A stretch of 33,392 nt of DNA from the IMG/VR virus record IMGVR_UViG_3300044825_000845, positions 1-33,392 of that record; one strand, written 5' to 3'. Position 1 is the stretch's first letter. Each line of letters starts with the position of its first letter. The notes under the pieces were generated by a model, which was given only the letters and a program-made list of their open reading frames with translations, was not told the origin of the DNA and did not search any database. Origin of the DNA: a virus. The translations under genes and the position numbers were made by a program. Shown here one piece after another: positions 1 through 8,723 of the stretch.

Positions 1-1130
1 CAAGCATCGGACCAGTAGCCCAGTTGGGTGCATCCCAAATCATCCCCGACACCCCAGGCTTCGACGAAATCACCAACATCCTCATGCCATACGGACGTAA
101 GGAAAACTTTCCTATCGCACCAACATGGTTGAGCCGCGCCAAAGACATTATTTCCGCCGACACCAAAAACACCCAAACCATCTTCGCCAACACCTACATC
201 GAAACGCTCCGAGCCATGACCCTCTCTGGCGAATACAACCTGCAAGACCCAAACGACAAAGAAAAGTTGTACGCGGACGCCAAACAGAAAGCCCGTGTGC
301 TCGCCGCGATGCGCGTGCTTGGCCAGTTCATTGGACCAACCAGCCCATCAGCGGAGTTCAAAGTGGCGACCGAACAGGGCGACATTTACGCCACCAAACT
401 CGTTCAAGAGTTCTACAAACTGCAAGCGGAGAACTACGACACCGCAGTACAGAGGTTCCTTGAAACCTACGGTAACGATGCCATCCTCTACATCTCTTCC
501 AAGAGCGAGGCGCTGATGGGTGGCCTTGAAGCCACCGAGCAGTTCGGTGACTGGGAACGAGAAAACAGCGGCCTATTCGATAGGTTCCCTGAGATTGCTG
601 GCTACATGGCCCCAGGTGGCACCGACTTCGACTTCCAGGTGTGGAACCGCCAGTTGACTTCAGGCAAGCGTCGCCGTCTCACCGACCGCGAACTGGTTGC
701 TGAGGCAGAGTACAGGGTGGGTATGGCAAAGTTCCGTGAACAGAAAGCCAAAATCGGACCCAGCCCATCCCAGGAGCAGAGGGAATGGTTGTCGGCTTGG
801 AGACAGCAACTCTATGAGCAGTATCCAGGGTTCTTGACGAACTCGAAGTTTGACCCGAACGCTTTCACCCGCAAGGTTGAACAGATGCGCCAAATGGTTG
901 TCGACCCGCAACTGGCTGGCAACGAGACCGCGCAGGCTTTGTCGCAATACCTGTCGTATCGAGATAAGGCTTATGCTCAGGCGGAGGCAAGTGGGTTGAA
1001 GTCGTTGGAGTCGAAAGCGGCTGAACCGTTGCGTGATTGGTTGAGTAGTATTGGGCAAGCACTCTCTCAAGAGGTGCCAGAGTTTGCAAGAATCTATGAC
1101 CGAGAACTGTCTTACGAGGTAGACCAATAA
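1..1130 (+). CDS. Large virion protein, C-terminal part (5' end outside window)
   Basis: The reading frame is open from the first base, so only the C-terminal ~375 residues are present; the TTG at 24 is unlikely to be the real start. The protein is soluble, Ala/Gln/Glu-rich and mostly helical by eye, with no signal peptide or membrane segment and no motif I can tie to an enzyme. It opens a run of four coupled genes leading to scaffold and capsid, which suggests an internal virion or ejection-type protein encoded after the portal. Its stop overlaps the next start by one base (TAATG). Codon choice drifts from C-ending codons early to TTG/GGT/GCG-type codons in the last 250 bases. Function is inferred from position only. 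Confidence 0.6.
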   Translation, partial: SIGPVAQLGASQIIPDTPGFDEITNILMPYGRKENFPIAPTWLSRAKDIISADTKNTQTIFANTYIETLRAMTLSGEYNLQDPNDKEKLYADAKQKARVLAAMRVLGQFIGPTSPSAEFKVATEQGDIYATKLVQEFYKLQAENYDTAVQRFLETYGNDAILYISSKSEALMGGLEATEQFGDWERENSGLFDRFPEIAGYMAPGGTDFDFQVWNRQLTSGKRRRLTDRELVAEAEYRVGMAKFREQKAKIGPSPSQEQREWLSAWRQQLYEQYPGFLTNSKFDPNAFTRKVEQMRQMVVDPQLAGNETAQALSQYLSYRDKAYAQAEASGLKSLESKAAEPLRDWLSSIGQALSQEVPEFARIYDRELSYEVDQ

Positions 1131-1963
1131 TGTCGATGGACCAGAACCAGGGAGAACTCAGCCCAAACCCGCCAGCGGCAACCGTTGCGGCCAGTTCTGA
1201 CCAACGCGGCATGGGCTTCGAAACACCCACACGCTCAATCACCGTACGCGCAGGAAACCGCTTCGATGTCAATGTCGGTGATGTTGTCCCAGGAAGCGAA
1301 GTTGAATACGCAACACCAAACGTCAAAGGCGGAAGAACACTCCCAGGAGTGGCACCATCCCCAGACTCACCAGTCGGCAGATACGGCTACATGGGCACCA
1401 AACTTGTAGACCGCAACGGTGCTATCGCCCGAGAACAATACGACCCGTCCAAAGAAGCGTACGGTTTTCTGGCGTCAATGGACTCTGGTGAGCGTGTCTC
1501 GTTCCTCCGCCAACTCCAATCCCGAGGACTCATCGGAAAAGGCGACGTTACCGCCCGCTTCACTAACGCCAACATCGGTGCCGCTGAAGAGTTCCTCATG
1601 TACGCGAACAGCCAACTCGTCACCGCAGATGTGGCGCTCGGGATGTTCCTCGCCGACCCAAACATTCCTGCCGTGTCAACTGGTGGACGTATCCGCACCA
1701 CCCCAAAGGAAGACCTTCGTGCGGTGTTCCGTGAGGCAAGCCGCAAGTATTTGGGTCGAGAGGTGTCGGCGGCTGAGGTGGAAAAGTTTGTGAACTCGTA
1801 CAACGCCAAAGAAATCGCTGAAGGTTCTGGCGGTGCTGTTGCTCCGTCTGCTACGACTGCGGCTGAGACGATGGTGCAACAGAGTTATGGCGAGGAGGCC
1901 GCGGCTGTGAAGGCGTTGAACTTTATGGACATTCTCGACCAGAAAATCAAGGCGCTCGCATAA
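1130..1963 (+). CDS. Putative internal virion/head protein, unknown family
   Basis: 277 residues, starting at an ATG that overlaps the previous stop by one base, so translation is probably coupled. The N-terminal ~100 residues are Pro/Gly-rich and look disordered (Asn-Pro-Pro and Val-Gly-Asp-Val-Val-Pro-Gly stretches). The middle and C-terminal parts are helical, with a short EF-hand-unlike region around FLADPNIPAVST. No enzymatic motif is seen. It lies between two other large head-region proteins in one transcription unit. It could be an internal virion protein or a head completion factor; I do not recognise the family. Confidence 0.55.
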   Translation: MSMDQNQGELSPNPPAATVAASSDQRGMGFETPTRSITVRAGNRFDVNVGDVVPGSEVEYATPNVKGGRTLPGVAPSPDSPVGRYGYMGTKLVDRNGAIAREQYDPSKEAYGFLASMDSGERVSFLRQLQSRGLIGKGDVTARFTNANIGAAEEFLMYANSQLVTADVALGMFLADPNIPAVSTGGRIRTTPKEDLRAVFREASRKYLGREVSAAEVEKFVNSYNAKEIAEGSGGAVAPSATTAAETMVQQSYGEEAAAVKALNFMDILDQKIKALA

Positions 1964-3552
1964 TGGCAACCATCGAAGAAAACATTGCAAACATCGAGTC
2001 AGCCATCGCGGAGGCAACATCCGCATCGCGTGGGTTGAAGAACTACAGGTTCGAAGGACGCACCTACACCCCTCAACAAATCAACCAAGACCTTCTCCCC
2101 AGCCTTAATGCCCGACTGAGCAACGCTAAAAAACAACAGTCTGCCACTGGGGAAAAAACAAAAGCAGAGCAAAATCTTGCCGCAAGAACCCAGCGCGGAA
2201 CAAAGACAATTTTGTCGCGTATTGAACAAGCAATTAAAAGTGGTGAAAACAGCGCCAACCAGTATTTTGAGGCTTTTCAGAATGGTCGTATGGACCAAGC
2301 GACATACGCTGAATACTTGAACAACATGGAAAAGTTGCGTGCAGACAAAGCCGCAATCGAGAGCGGTGCCACTGCGGTGGCTACTGGCAAAACTGGTGGG
2401 ACACACCATGCCGATGTTGTCAACTCGTACGAAGTTGTAACCCCGTCTGCCCCGCCCGCGCCTGTTACCGCCCCTGTTGACCCGAAAGAGACGCGCCGAG
2501 CAGTAACCAGTACCAGCAAAGTTACGCCGACCCCTGGCAAACCAACTGTTCAAAGTAGCGAAATCCAACGTATCAACGATGAACCTGTTCGCGTAACCAC
2601 ATACACGGATGGGTCTAAGAAAGTCAGCAAGGACCTGTCTTCGCCAACATCCGCGCCAGCCCAGCCTGCTGGTGGCGGTGGCGGAGTAACGACAACCCCT
2701 GCAACTAAGGGCGTTAAAGCACCGAAAGTTGTCAACTGGGAACCAAAATTCCGTGAAACATTCCCAGCAAAAGCATGGTTGCTTGACCTGGACCGAGACA
2801 AATACCCAGGCTTGTTCAACCTGCTCCAAAAGGCAATCACCGAGAACTACACCAACGAACGATTTGCCGCCGAAATCGACGGAACAGACTTCTACAAAGA
2901 ACTTGCCCAATCAGGCAAAGTCCGCGAAATCAAATCCATCGTCGGCGACCTTGGGTTTGACTCAACCGACTTCACCAAGTTCGTATCCGACTCCATTAAC
3001 TTCGGTTGGACAGGCGACACCCTCAAGCAGAAGACATACGAGGAAGTGTTCCGCCGCAACGCCGACGGCACCTACGCCAACCCGACCGCCCTGGCCCGCG
3101 CCAAGAAATCCAACGACTTTTTGAATGTCCAGTTGGTTGCCACGAACTACTTCAACAAAGCCAGCGACGCAACCATCGAATCGGTGCTCACGGGCAAAAT
3201 CATGATTGAGGACTTCCAGCGTCAACAGCGCGAAATCGCTAAAGCCAAATACAGCCACCTTGCCCCGCTCATTGACCAGGGCGTCACCTTGGAAGACTTG
3301 TCGGCCAACTTCAAGCAGTCAGCGGCCCGCCTCCTCGAAGTCGACCCATCCACTATCGACATGGGTTCCGCTGACTACGAAATTGCCCTCAACTTTGGTG
3401 AGGCAGATAAGCGCCGTGTGATGACCACAGGCGAGTGGGAGCGTATGCTTCGCACGGACTCGCGTTACGGTTGGGAAAAGACCGAGAACGCCAAGGAAGA
3501 GGCGCGTGCGTTGGCGTCTAACATTGCTCAGGCGTTCGGGAGGATTATCTAA
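1963..3552 (+). CDS. Putative internal virion protein with coiled-coil N-terminus and Pro/Thr linker
   Basis: 529 residues; ATG overlaps the previous stop by one base. Residues 1-140 are strongly helical and coiled-coil-like (many Glu, Lys, Ala, Asn). Residues 150-250 form a low-complexity Pro/Thr/Ala/Ser linker containing a five-Gly run. Residues 255-529 are a helical globular part rich in Asp, Lys and Phe. The rod-linker-globule layout and position suggest a structural protein packaged in the head or a long injected protein. No catalytic motif is visible, and this is not a convincing tape measure because it is short and lacks tape-measure repeats. Function is inferred. Confidence 0.55.
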   Translation: MATIEENIANIESAIAEATSASRGLKNYRFEGRTYTPQQINQDLLPSLNARLSNAKKQQSATGEKTKAEQNLAARTQRGTKTILSRIEQAIKSGENSANQYFEAFQNGRMDQATYAEYLNNMEKLRADKAAIESGATAVATGKTGGTHHADVVNSYEVVTPSAPPAPVTAPVDPKETRRAVTSTSKVTPTPGKPTVQSSEIQRINDEPVRVTTYTDGSKKVSKDLSSPTSAPAQPAGGGGGVTTTPATKGVKAPKVVNWEPKFRETFPAKAWLLDLDRDKYPGLFNLLQKAITENYTNERFAAEIDGTDFYKELAQSGKVREIKSIVGDLGFDSTDFTKFVSDSINFGWTGDTLKQKTYEEVFRRNADGTYANPTALARAKKSNDFLNVQLVATNYFNKASDATIESVLTGKIMIEDFQRQQREIAKAKYSHLAPLIDQGVTLEDLSANFKQSAARLLEVDPSTIDMGSADYEIALNFGEADKRRVMTTGEWERMLRTDSRYGWEKTENAKEEARALASNIAQAFGRII

Positions 3553-4556
3553 TGAGTATGTTTTTCCCACAAGAAGGAGACAACCCAGTCGCTCTGGGTC
3601 TCGTCAACCGCTCAAACATTGAAGGCGGTACCGACAACCGTGGTTCAGTCATTGAGACAAAGCCGCTTACCGCAGAGGAAATTCGTTCAGAGACACGCCG
3701 CGTCTACGCAGAAATGGCCGCCCAAGAACAACGCCAACAGGTAGAAACCGCTACCACCATCCTCACCAACACCCTCCGCTACTACGGTATCGACGACCCA
3801 GCACTCATCAACGATGTCAAGACCGCGCTCGCTGACCGTCGTATCACAGGGCAGTCCACGCTTGATGACATTGGTATCCAGTTGCGTGAATCAGAGTCGT
3901 TCCGTAAGCGGTTCGCCGCCAACGAACAGCGCCGCGCCGCCAACAAGCCCGTGTTTTCCGTGACCCAGTTGCTTCAGTTGGAGTCCCAATACCGTCAGGT
4001 TCTTCGCAACGCTGGCCTCCCAGAAAACTTCTATGACCAGCCCGATGACTTTCAACAGTTGATTGTCGGAGATGTATCCCCAGACGAACTACAGGACCGC
4101 GTCCAGTCTGGCTATCGTGCCGTGCGGGAAGCCGACCCAGCCGTAGTCAACGAACTCAAGACCCTGTACGGGTTGCAGGATTCTGAACTGGCCGCGTTCT
4201 TCATTGACCCGACCAGGGCACAGGACACGGTGTTGAGGGCGGCCAGAGCCGCAGAGGTGGCATCCCAGGCACGCCGTCAAGCAGGCATCGAACTGTCCGC
4301 AGGAGAAGCCGAAACCCTCGTACGCCAGGGAATCAACCAGGAAGAGGCCCGCCAAGGGTTCGCCGCCATCGGCTTCCAACAGGAACTTTTCAACACCCAA
4401 CTCCCAGGTGAAGAAGCCATCACTAGACAAGACATCATTGAGGGCACGTTCGGCACGAACCAGGCCGCCGCCCAGCGCATCGCTACCCGTCAGCGTCGTC
4501 GTCAAGCACGTTTCCAAGAAGGCGGGCAAGCCGCGCTTGGCACTGTCGGCGAATAG
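3552..4556 (+). CDS. Putative virion protein, helical, unknown family
   Basis: 334 residues starting one base inside the previous stop (TAATG). It is highly charged and Gln/Arg/Glu-rich with long helices; a C-terminal segment rich in Arg and Gln (around RIATRQRRRQARF) is basic and could contact DNA. It shares overall style with the preceding proteins, including repeated Phe-Ala-Ala and Leu-Phe blocks in a helical C-terminal half. It is the last gene of the first coupled run. Its stop (4554-4556) directly abuts the -35 box of the promoter for the scaffold-capsid unit. Confidence 0.55.
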   Translation: MSMFFPQEGDNPVALGLVNRSNIEGGTDNRGSVIETKPLTAEEIRSETRRVYAEMAAQEQRQQVETATTILTNTLRYYGIDDPALINDVKTALADRRITGQSTLDDIGIQLRESESFRKRFAANEQRRAANKPVFSVTQLLQLESQYRQVLRNAGLPENFYDQPDDFQQLIVGDVSPDELQDRVQSGYRAVREADPAVVNELKTLYGLQDSELAAFFIDPTRAQDTVLRAARAAEVASQARRQAGIELSAGEAETLVRQGINQEEARQGFAAIGFQQELFNTQLPGEEAITRQDIIEGTFGTNQAAAQRIATRQRRRQARFQEGGQAALGTVGE

Positions 4557-4585
4557 TTGACACAGTTCTAATACGGGACTACTGT
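4557..4585 (+). promoter_or_regulatory. Sigma70-type promoter of the scaffold-capsid unit
   Basis: A perfect TTGACA (4557-4562), a 17-base spacer and TACTGT (4580-4585). It begins immediately after the stop codon of the upstream gene, about 130 bases ahead of the scaffold start. Confidence 0.6.
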
Positions 4586-4691
4586 TCCTAACGATACTTC
4601 TAACAGTAGGAACCCATACGAGCGCCCCCCGACTCGTATGGCGCATACGGGGTGACCAATCAAACAGCCACCACAGTCCTCCGCTGTGGTG
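4579..4691 (+). promoter_or_regulatory. Structured 5' leader with three hairpins
   Basis: Three inverted repeats lie in the leader. First, CTACTGTT (4579-4586) pairs with AACAGTAG (4602-4609); the alternative GTTCCTA (4584-4590) with TAGGAAC (4607-4613) is mutually exclusive with it. Second, CATACGAG (4615-4622) pairs with CTCGTATG (4633-4640). Third, CACCACAG (4669-4676) pairs with CTGTGGTG (4684-4691), ending nine bases ahead of the AGGAG ribosome site at 4700-4704. A stable leader would suit a very highly expressed capsid mRNA; a regulatory switch is possible. Confidence 0.5.
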
Positions 4692-4712
4692 TGGGTAAAA
4701 GGAGAGTGCCAT

Positions 4713-5162
4713 ATGTCAGACATTGACAACTACGACAGCGACTTCGACGAAGCCGAAACCCGAGGCCAGAACCCAGTTCGAGCCAGGATGAAGCAGTTGG
4801 AGAAGGAAGCCGCCGAACTGCGAAAGCAGGTCGAGGAAGCCGCCGCCGCCAAACGAGAACTAGCCTTCGTCAAGGCGGGTGTAGACCCGTCCAGCCCGAT
4901 GGCCAAGTATTTCATGAAAGGCTACGACGGAGACCTGGACCCCGACGCAATCCGACAGGCCGCTGTGGAGGCACAGTTGATTAGTCCCCCCGATGCCACA
5001 CCAACCCAGGTGGAGGCGGCAGGATGGCAGAAAGTCGCAAAGATTGCGGCAGGAAGCCAGACAGCCCAGCCACCAGTTGACTGGAATCAGAGACTTGCTC
5101 AGGCTGAGTCCCCGAAAGAAGTAGAAGCAATTTTGGCAGAGGCACGGCAAGCACTTCAATAA
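4713..5162 (+). CDS. Capsid scaffolding protein
   Basis: 149 residues. I choose ATG 4713 because AGGAG at 4700-4704 is well placed; an upstream in-frame GTG at 4686 lies inside a hairpin. The protein is acidic at the N-terminus (SDIDNYDSDFDEAE), followed by a classic coiled coil at about residues 22-50 (ARMKQLEKEAAELRKQVEEA), and a C-terminal helical tail. This composition, length and position immediately before the major capsid gene are typical of phage scaffolding proteins, which form the internal core that directs procapsid assembly. No protease domain is evident. Confidence 0.75.
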   Translation: MSDIDNYDSDFDEAETRGQNPVRARMKQLEKEAAELRKQVEEAAAAKRELAFVKAGVDPSSPMAKYFMKGYDGDLDPDAIRQAAVEAQLISPPDATPTQVEAAGWQKVAKIAAGSQTAQPPVDWNQRLAQAESPKEVEAILAEARQALQ

Positions 5163-5190
5163 CCACCTCTAACCAAAGGAAACAGAAATC

Positions 5191-6156
5191 ATGGCAGGAG
5201 AGACCACTACCTCTTCGCTGTCTGTAGACCAGGTTGCATTTGACCGCCTCGCGTACTTCGCGTTGCGTTCGGAACTCCTGTTCGACCAGGCCGCAGACGT
5301 TCAGCCGACCCAGCAGGCAATGCCTGGTTCGGGCGTCACGTTCACCATCTTCGCCGACATCGCCGCCGCGACGTCCACCCTCAACGAGGTTACGGATGTC
5401 ACCCCGACGGCTCTCTCGGACAGCCAGGTGACCGTCACCCTCAACGAGTACGGCAACGCGGTCGTTACCACGGCCAAGTTGCGTGGAACTGCGTTCCTCG
5501 ACGTGGACAGCGCCGCCGCCAACATCATTGGCTACAACGCTGGCGACTCGATGGACCAGGTTGTCCGTGACGTGCTCGCGGGCGGAACCAACGTCGTGTA
5601 CGGAACTGGCGGTTCTTCGGACCCGTCCAGCCGCACCACGGTGGCCGCTGAAGACATCATCGCCGCCAATGACGTCCGTAAGGTTGTCGCTCAGTTGCGT
5701 GCCGCGAACGTTGCTACGTTCAACGGTGACTACATGGGCTTCATCCACCCAGACGTGTCGTACGACTTCCGTTCGGCAACCGACGCCGCCGCGTGGCGCA
5801 CGCCCGCGAACTACGTCGACCCGACGGGCATCTACAACGGTGAAATTGGCAAGTTCGAATCGGTCCGCTTCATCGAGACCCCACGCGCCAAGGTGTTCAC
5901 GAACGCCTCTGACGGTTCGGGTTCGACGGGCACGGTGGACGTGTACTGCACGCACATCATGGGCCGTCAGGCGCTTGCCAAGGCGTTCAGCACGACGGAC
6001 GGCAACGGCGCAGTGCCGAAGATTGTCCGCGGCAACGTCACCGACCTGCTCATGCGTCTCCAGCCGCTCGGCTGGTACTGGCTGGGTGGCTACGGTCGCT
6101 TCCGCGAGGCAAGCCTCCGTCGCATCGAGTCGTCTTCGAGCATCGGCTCCAACTAA
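5191..6156 (+). CDS. Major capsid protein (N4-gp56-like family)
   Basis: 321 residues, preceded by a good AAAGGAA site. The N-terminal region has the DRLAYFALRSELLFDQAAD type of segment, followed by a beta-rich P-domain-like part with a conserved Gly-Thr-Ala and Asp-Gln-Val-Val-Arg-Asp helix. The C-terminal part contains the VDVYCTHIMGRQALAKAF and LGWYWLGGYGRFREASL segments characteristic, as I recall, of the N4-gp56 family of HK97-fold coat proteins. Codon use is strongly biased to C/G-ending optimal codons, stronger than in its neighbours, as expected for the most abundant virion protein. It is followed by a strong terminator. Confidence 0.85.
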   Translation: MAGETTTSSLSVDQVAFDRLAYFALRSELLFDQAADVQPTQQAMPGSGVTFTIFADIAAATSTLNEVTDVTPTALSDSQVTVTLNEYGNAVVTTAKLRGTAFLDVDSAAANIIGYNAGDSMDQVVRDVLAGGTNVVYGTGGSSDPSSRTTVAAEDIIAANDVRKVVAQLRAANVATFNGDYMGFIHPDVSYDFRSATDAAAWRTPANYVDPTGIYNGEIGKFESVRFIETPRAKVFTNASDGSGSTGTVDVYCTHIMGRQALAKAFSTTDGNGAVPKIVRGNVTDLLMRLQPLGWYWLGGYGRFREASLRRIESSSSIGSN

Positions 6157-6177
6157 GTAATCCTTAGTTACGGAACT

Positions 6178-6212
6178 GCCCCCCTGCTTCGGCGGGGGGG
6201 CTTTTCTGTTTT
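6178..6212 (+). terminator. Rho-independent terminator with UUCG loop
   Basis: A GC-rich stem GCCCCCC (6178-6184) pairs with the G-run ending in GC (6195-6201), continues through G-C pairs, and is capped by C(TTCG)G. It is followed by TTTTCTGTTTT. This closes the scaffold-capsid transcript. Confidence 0.9.
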
Positions 6213-6220
6213 GGTATCAT
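6212..6220 (+). promoter_or_regulatory. Extended -10 promoter for a near-leaderless mRNA
   Basis: TG-G-TATCAT, immediately behind the capsid terminator and ending nine bases before ATG 6230. No Shine-Dalgarno is visible between it and the start. No clear -35 box, because the terminator occupies that position. Confidence 0.45.
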
Positions 6221-6229
6221 CTTCACACC

Positions 6230-6556
6230 ATGCCCCAATTTCTGCCCCCAACCGACAACTTTGTTCGGTTCGCTGAAAGCCCAAACCGATACGACAAGCC
6301 AGGAATTATGCGTTACCTGCGCACGAACCCTCGGGGCCGAAACATCTACTGGCTAAACGATGACACAGTCGTAGAAATCCAGCCATCAGACGAATCCACC
6401 ATCAAATACGAGTTCCTTGGCGGGCATTACAACTATGTGACTGATGCACAAGCGGCGTTCCTGGAGTCGAAGGGATACACGATTTTGGATGGCGTATTTG
6501 AACTAGACTCCACCTATTCGAGTCAACTGGACTCGGACGCGGTCCTGGGAAGTTAG
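6230..6556 (+). CDS. Small virion-region protein, unknown
   Basis: 108 residues. The start ATG 6230 has no ribosome binding site but sits nine bases after an extended -10, so it may be translated from a nearly leaderless mRNA. The sequence is polar and aromatic ([27 protein letters not shown]) with an acidic Ser/Asp C-terminus. It is probably a small beta/alpha head or fibre-associated protein given its position between capsid and collagen-like genes. I do not recognise the family. Confidence 0.55.
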   Translation: MPQFLPPTDNFVRFAESPNRYDKPGIMRYLRTNPRGRNIYWLNDDTVVEIQPSDESTIKYEFLGGHYNYVTDAQAAFLESKGYTILDGVFELDSTYSSQLDSDAVLGS

Positions 6557-6558
6557 GT

Positions 6559-7413
6559 ATGGCTGGATTCAAAAAGTTCGGTAGCGAAACCATCGAGTCT
6601 GCCGAACTCAACAACTACATCGCCTCCCAGGTTGTTGCTGTTTTCGACACCGAGTTTGACCGTGAAACCTATTTCAATTCGGCTGGCTCGTTCTCCATCA
6701 CCGAAGGCATGGTCACATTCATCAAGAGCCTGGACACCATGCAGTTCTGGAACGGCTCCGCATGGATGTCGATTGGCGCACAAGGAGCACAAGGTTCTCA
6801 AGGTGCGCAAGGCCCACAAGGTTCACAGGGCGCACAAGGCGCACAGGGCGCGGTTGGTCCGCAGGGTGCGACTGGCCCTCAGGGGGCGCAGGGTTCTGCT
6901 GGTCCTACTGGTGCGCAAGGAGGCACAGGCCCGCAAGGAGCCCAGGGTGCTACTGGTGCGACTGGTTCGCAAGGTCCGCAGGGTGCTACTGGTGCTAATG
7001 GCCCGCAGGGAGATACTGGTCCGCAGGGTGCGCAAGGTCCGCAGGGTTCTCAGGGTGCGGCTGGCCCAACTGGTTCCCAGGGACCGCAGGGTGCTCAGGG
7101 GCCGCAGGGTCCGCAGGGTGATGTTGGTCCCCAGGGAACGCAAGGACCTCAAGGCCCACAAGGGGCAACAGGTCCGCAAGGCGCGACTGGTGCACAGGGA
7201 GCAACTGGCGCACAAGGACCGCAGGGACCGCAAGGTGCTCAAGGACCTCAGGGCGCGCAGGGTCCTGGTGTCGCTGTTGGTGGTACGGCTGGTCAGTTGC
7301 TATCGAAGGTTGATGGCACGAACTACAATACGCAGTGGATTGACGCACCCGCGACTAATCCGATTACGAACGCTGGGTTCGCGGCAATTATTACCATGGA
7401 TGTAGGTGTGTGA
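6559..7413 (+). CDS. Collagen-like virion fibre protein
   Basis: 284 residues. Residues 1-72 form a small N-terminal domain ending in [13 protein letters not shown], a motif common at the ends of virion-anchoring domains. Residues 73 to about 236 are uninterrupted Gly-X-Y triplets (roughly 54), mostly GAQ, GPQ, GAT and GSQ, the collagen triple-helix pattern. The last ~48 residues form a trimerisation-like cap ([22 protein letters not shown]). Such proteins form flexible trimeric fibres. Its place right after the capsid gene makes either a head fibre or a tail fibre possible. Nearly all X-Y positions carry Ala, Pro, Gln, Thr or Ser, and no charged triplets occur. Confidence 0.8.
   Translation: MAGFKKFGSETIESAELNNYIASQVVAVFDTEFDRETYFNSAGSFSITEGMVTFIKSLDTMQFWNGSAWMSIGAQGAQGSQGAQGPQGSQGAQGAQGAVGPQGATGPQGAQGSAGPTGAQGGTGPQGAQGATGATGSQGPQGATGANGPQGDTGPQGAQGPQGSQGAAGPTGSQGPQGAQGPQGPQGDVGPQGTQGPQGPQGATGPQGATGAQGATGAQGPQGPQGAQGPQGAQGPGVAVGGTAGQLLSKVDGTNYNTQWIDAPATNPITNAGFAAIITMDVGV
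6775..7266 (+). repeat. Gly-X-Y coding repeat
   Basis: Nine-base-scale imperfect repeat encoding collagen triplets (ggt/ggc gcg/ccg cag units). It creates large spurious frames on both strands and is a likely site of length variation by slippage or recombination. Confidence 0.8.
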
Positions 7414-7425
7414 AAGGATTGACAA

Positions 7426-7764
7426 ATGGCAATAGGTGACAGAGACGAACGAAGGCTTGGCGGCCCAACACAGTTGGGTACTACCACGACCACGATTGCT
7501 ACTGCGGCTACTGGTTACAACGAAATCATCAAGCAGGTGGTGATTACTAATACGGATACGGTGGAGCGCACGTTCACTTTGTCGATTGGTACGGCGGCTA
7601 CTGCGGCTAATCGTGTGATTGACACGATGCCGATTGGTGCGAATGACACGATTATTTGGGATACGGCTTTGGTGTTGGCGGCTGGTGAGACGTTGCAGGG
7701 TTTGGCTGATACTGGGTCGAAGGTGAATGTGACGGCTATCGGCTGGGAGAAGCAGACCGCCTAA
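7426..7764 (+). CDS. Small beta-rich tail/fibre-associated protein
   Basis: 112 residues with AAAGGA ahead of the ATG. Composition is Thr/Ala/Ile-rich and beta-strand dominated (KQVVITNTDTVERTFTLSIG, NDTIIWDTALVLAAGETLQGL), the pattern of small beta-sandwich virion accessory proteins such as those found in fibre operons. The ORF sits between the collagen-like gene and the glycine-rich adhesin and shares a one-base overlap with the latter. No catalytic residues are recognisable; a tail or baseplate surface role is inferred. Confidence 0.55.
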   Translation: MAIGDRDERRLGGPTQLGTTTTTIATAATGYNEIIKQVVITNTDTVERTFTLSIGTAATAANRVIDTMPIGANDTIIWDTALVLAAGETLQGLADTGSKVNVTAIGWEKQTA

Positions 7765-8723
7765 TGGGGATTGACAACACCTACGGGTTGGGGTCATTGC
7801 GCCCAGGTGTGTGCACTAGTACTTCGCGTCCAGCGGCACCATTTATCGGTCAAATGATTTATGAAACCGATACAAAAGCAATAAGAATTTATACCTCGAC
7901 TGGATGGGGCAATCCCCTGATAGCGCCAACCACTGTTTCTGTTGACTATCTGGTGGTTGGCGGTGGTGGTGGAGGAGCAGATTCGGGCGGCGGTGGTGGT
8001 GCTGGCGGATTTAGAACTGGTTCGTTGTCGGTTGACATCAGTTCTTCGTTCACTGTCACCGTCGGAGCAGGTGGCGCTGGTGGTGCCGCTGGTGGAAATA
8101 ACAGCGGCTCGGCTGGTAACTCATCTGTGTTTTCTTCAATAACAGCCGCTGGTGGTGGTGCTGGTGGAACATACACGGTTGCTGGGGGAAGTGGTGGTTC
8201 GGGTGGCGGTGGCTCAAGTGGTGGTGCTGGAAATACTCCATCGACATCACCATCGCAGGGAAATAATGGCGGAGCAAACGCAACAAACGCTGTCAACTAC
8301 AACAATGGTGGCGGTGGTGGTGGTGCTGGTGGGGCTGGCTCCAACGCTAGTGCTGGTGCTGGTGGTGCTGGTGGTGCTGGTTCATCTTCAAGCATTAGCG
8401 GTTCATCTGTAACTTATGCTGGTGGTGGCGGTGGAGGCGGAGACTCAAGAGTCGGCGCTGGCGGCGGAACAGGGGGTTCTGGCGGGGGTGGCGCTGGAAG
8501 TTCTGGTGCTGGAGTGAACGGAACAGCAAACACTGGCGGCGGTGGTGGCGGCGCAAGTACTGCTTTGAAGGGTGGAGATGGTGGGTCTGGTGTTGTTATC
8601 CTTCGTTATCCATTGGCGTTTTCTATTAGCGGAGGGTCTGGCCTTACGTTTTCAACTTCAACAGTTGGCGAAAACAAGGTAACAACCTTTACCGCAGGAA
8701 CAGGAACAATTTCTCTCGCATGA
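7764..8723 (+). CDS. Glycine-rich tail adhesin with paralogous N-terminal anchor
   Basis: 319 residues. Residues 13-45 carry the module LRPGVCTSTSRPAAPF-GQ-IYETD, also present in the next two genes. From about residue 65 there is a glycine-rich array with repeated GGGGGGADSG, GAGGAGG and GGSGGGG blocks, closing with GGSGVVILRYPL and a beta-rich tail (TTFTAGTGTISLA). This resembles the glycine-rich adhesins of tailed phages, in which polyglycine helices form a receptor-binding brush. The ATG overlaps the previous stop by one base. Role as host-recognition adhesin is inferred from composition and location. Confidence 0.7.
   Translation: MGIDNTYGLGSLRPGVCTSTSRPAAPFIGQMIYETDTKAIRIYTSTGWGNPLIAPTTVSVDYLVVGGGGGGADSGGGGGAGGFRTGSLSVDISSSFTVTVGAGGAGGAAGGNNSGSAGNSSVFSSITAAGGGAGGTYTVAGGSGGSGGGGSSGGAGNTPSTSPSQGNNGGANATNAVNYNNGGGGGGAGGAGSNASAGAGGAGGAGSSSSISGSSVTYAGGGGGGGDSRVGAGGGTGGSGGGGAGSSGAGVNGTANTGGGGGGASTALKGGDGGSGVVILRYPLAFSISGGSGLTFSTSTVGENKVTTFTAGTGTISLA

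Noticed and set aside
1999-2910. Minus-strand frame of 303 codons
   Set aside because: Shadow of the gene at 1963-3552; Cys/Phe/Arg-rich with no plausible start.
4615-4640. Rho-independent terminator for the first head operon
   Set aside because: The stem is good but no T-run follows on the plus strand; it sits in the leader of the next promoter.
4981-5955. Minus-strand frame of 324 codons opposite scaffold and capsid genes
   Set aside because: Arises from the strong codon bias of the capsid gene; Arg/Val/Asp-rich low-information protein without a start signal.
6823-7242. Arg/Leu/Ser-repeat frames on both strands over the collagen-like gene
   Set aside because: Simple consequences of the Gly-X-Y nucleotide repeat read in other frames.
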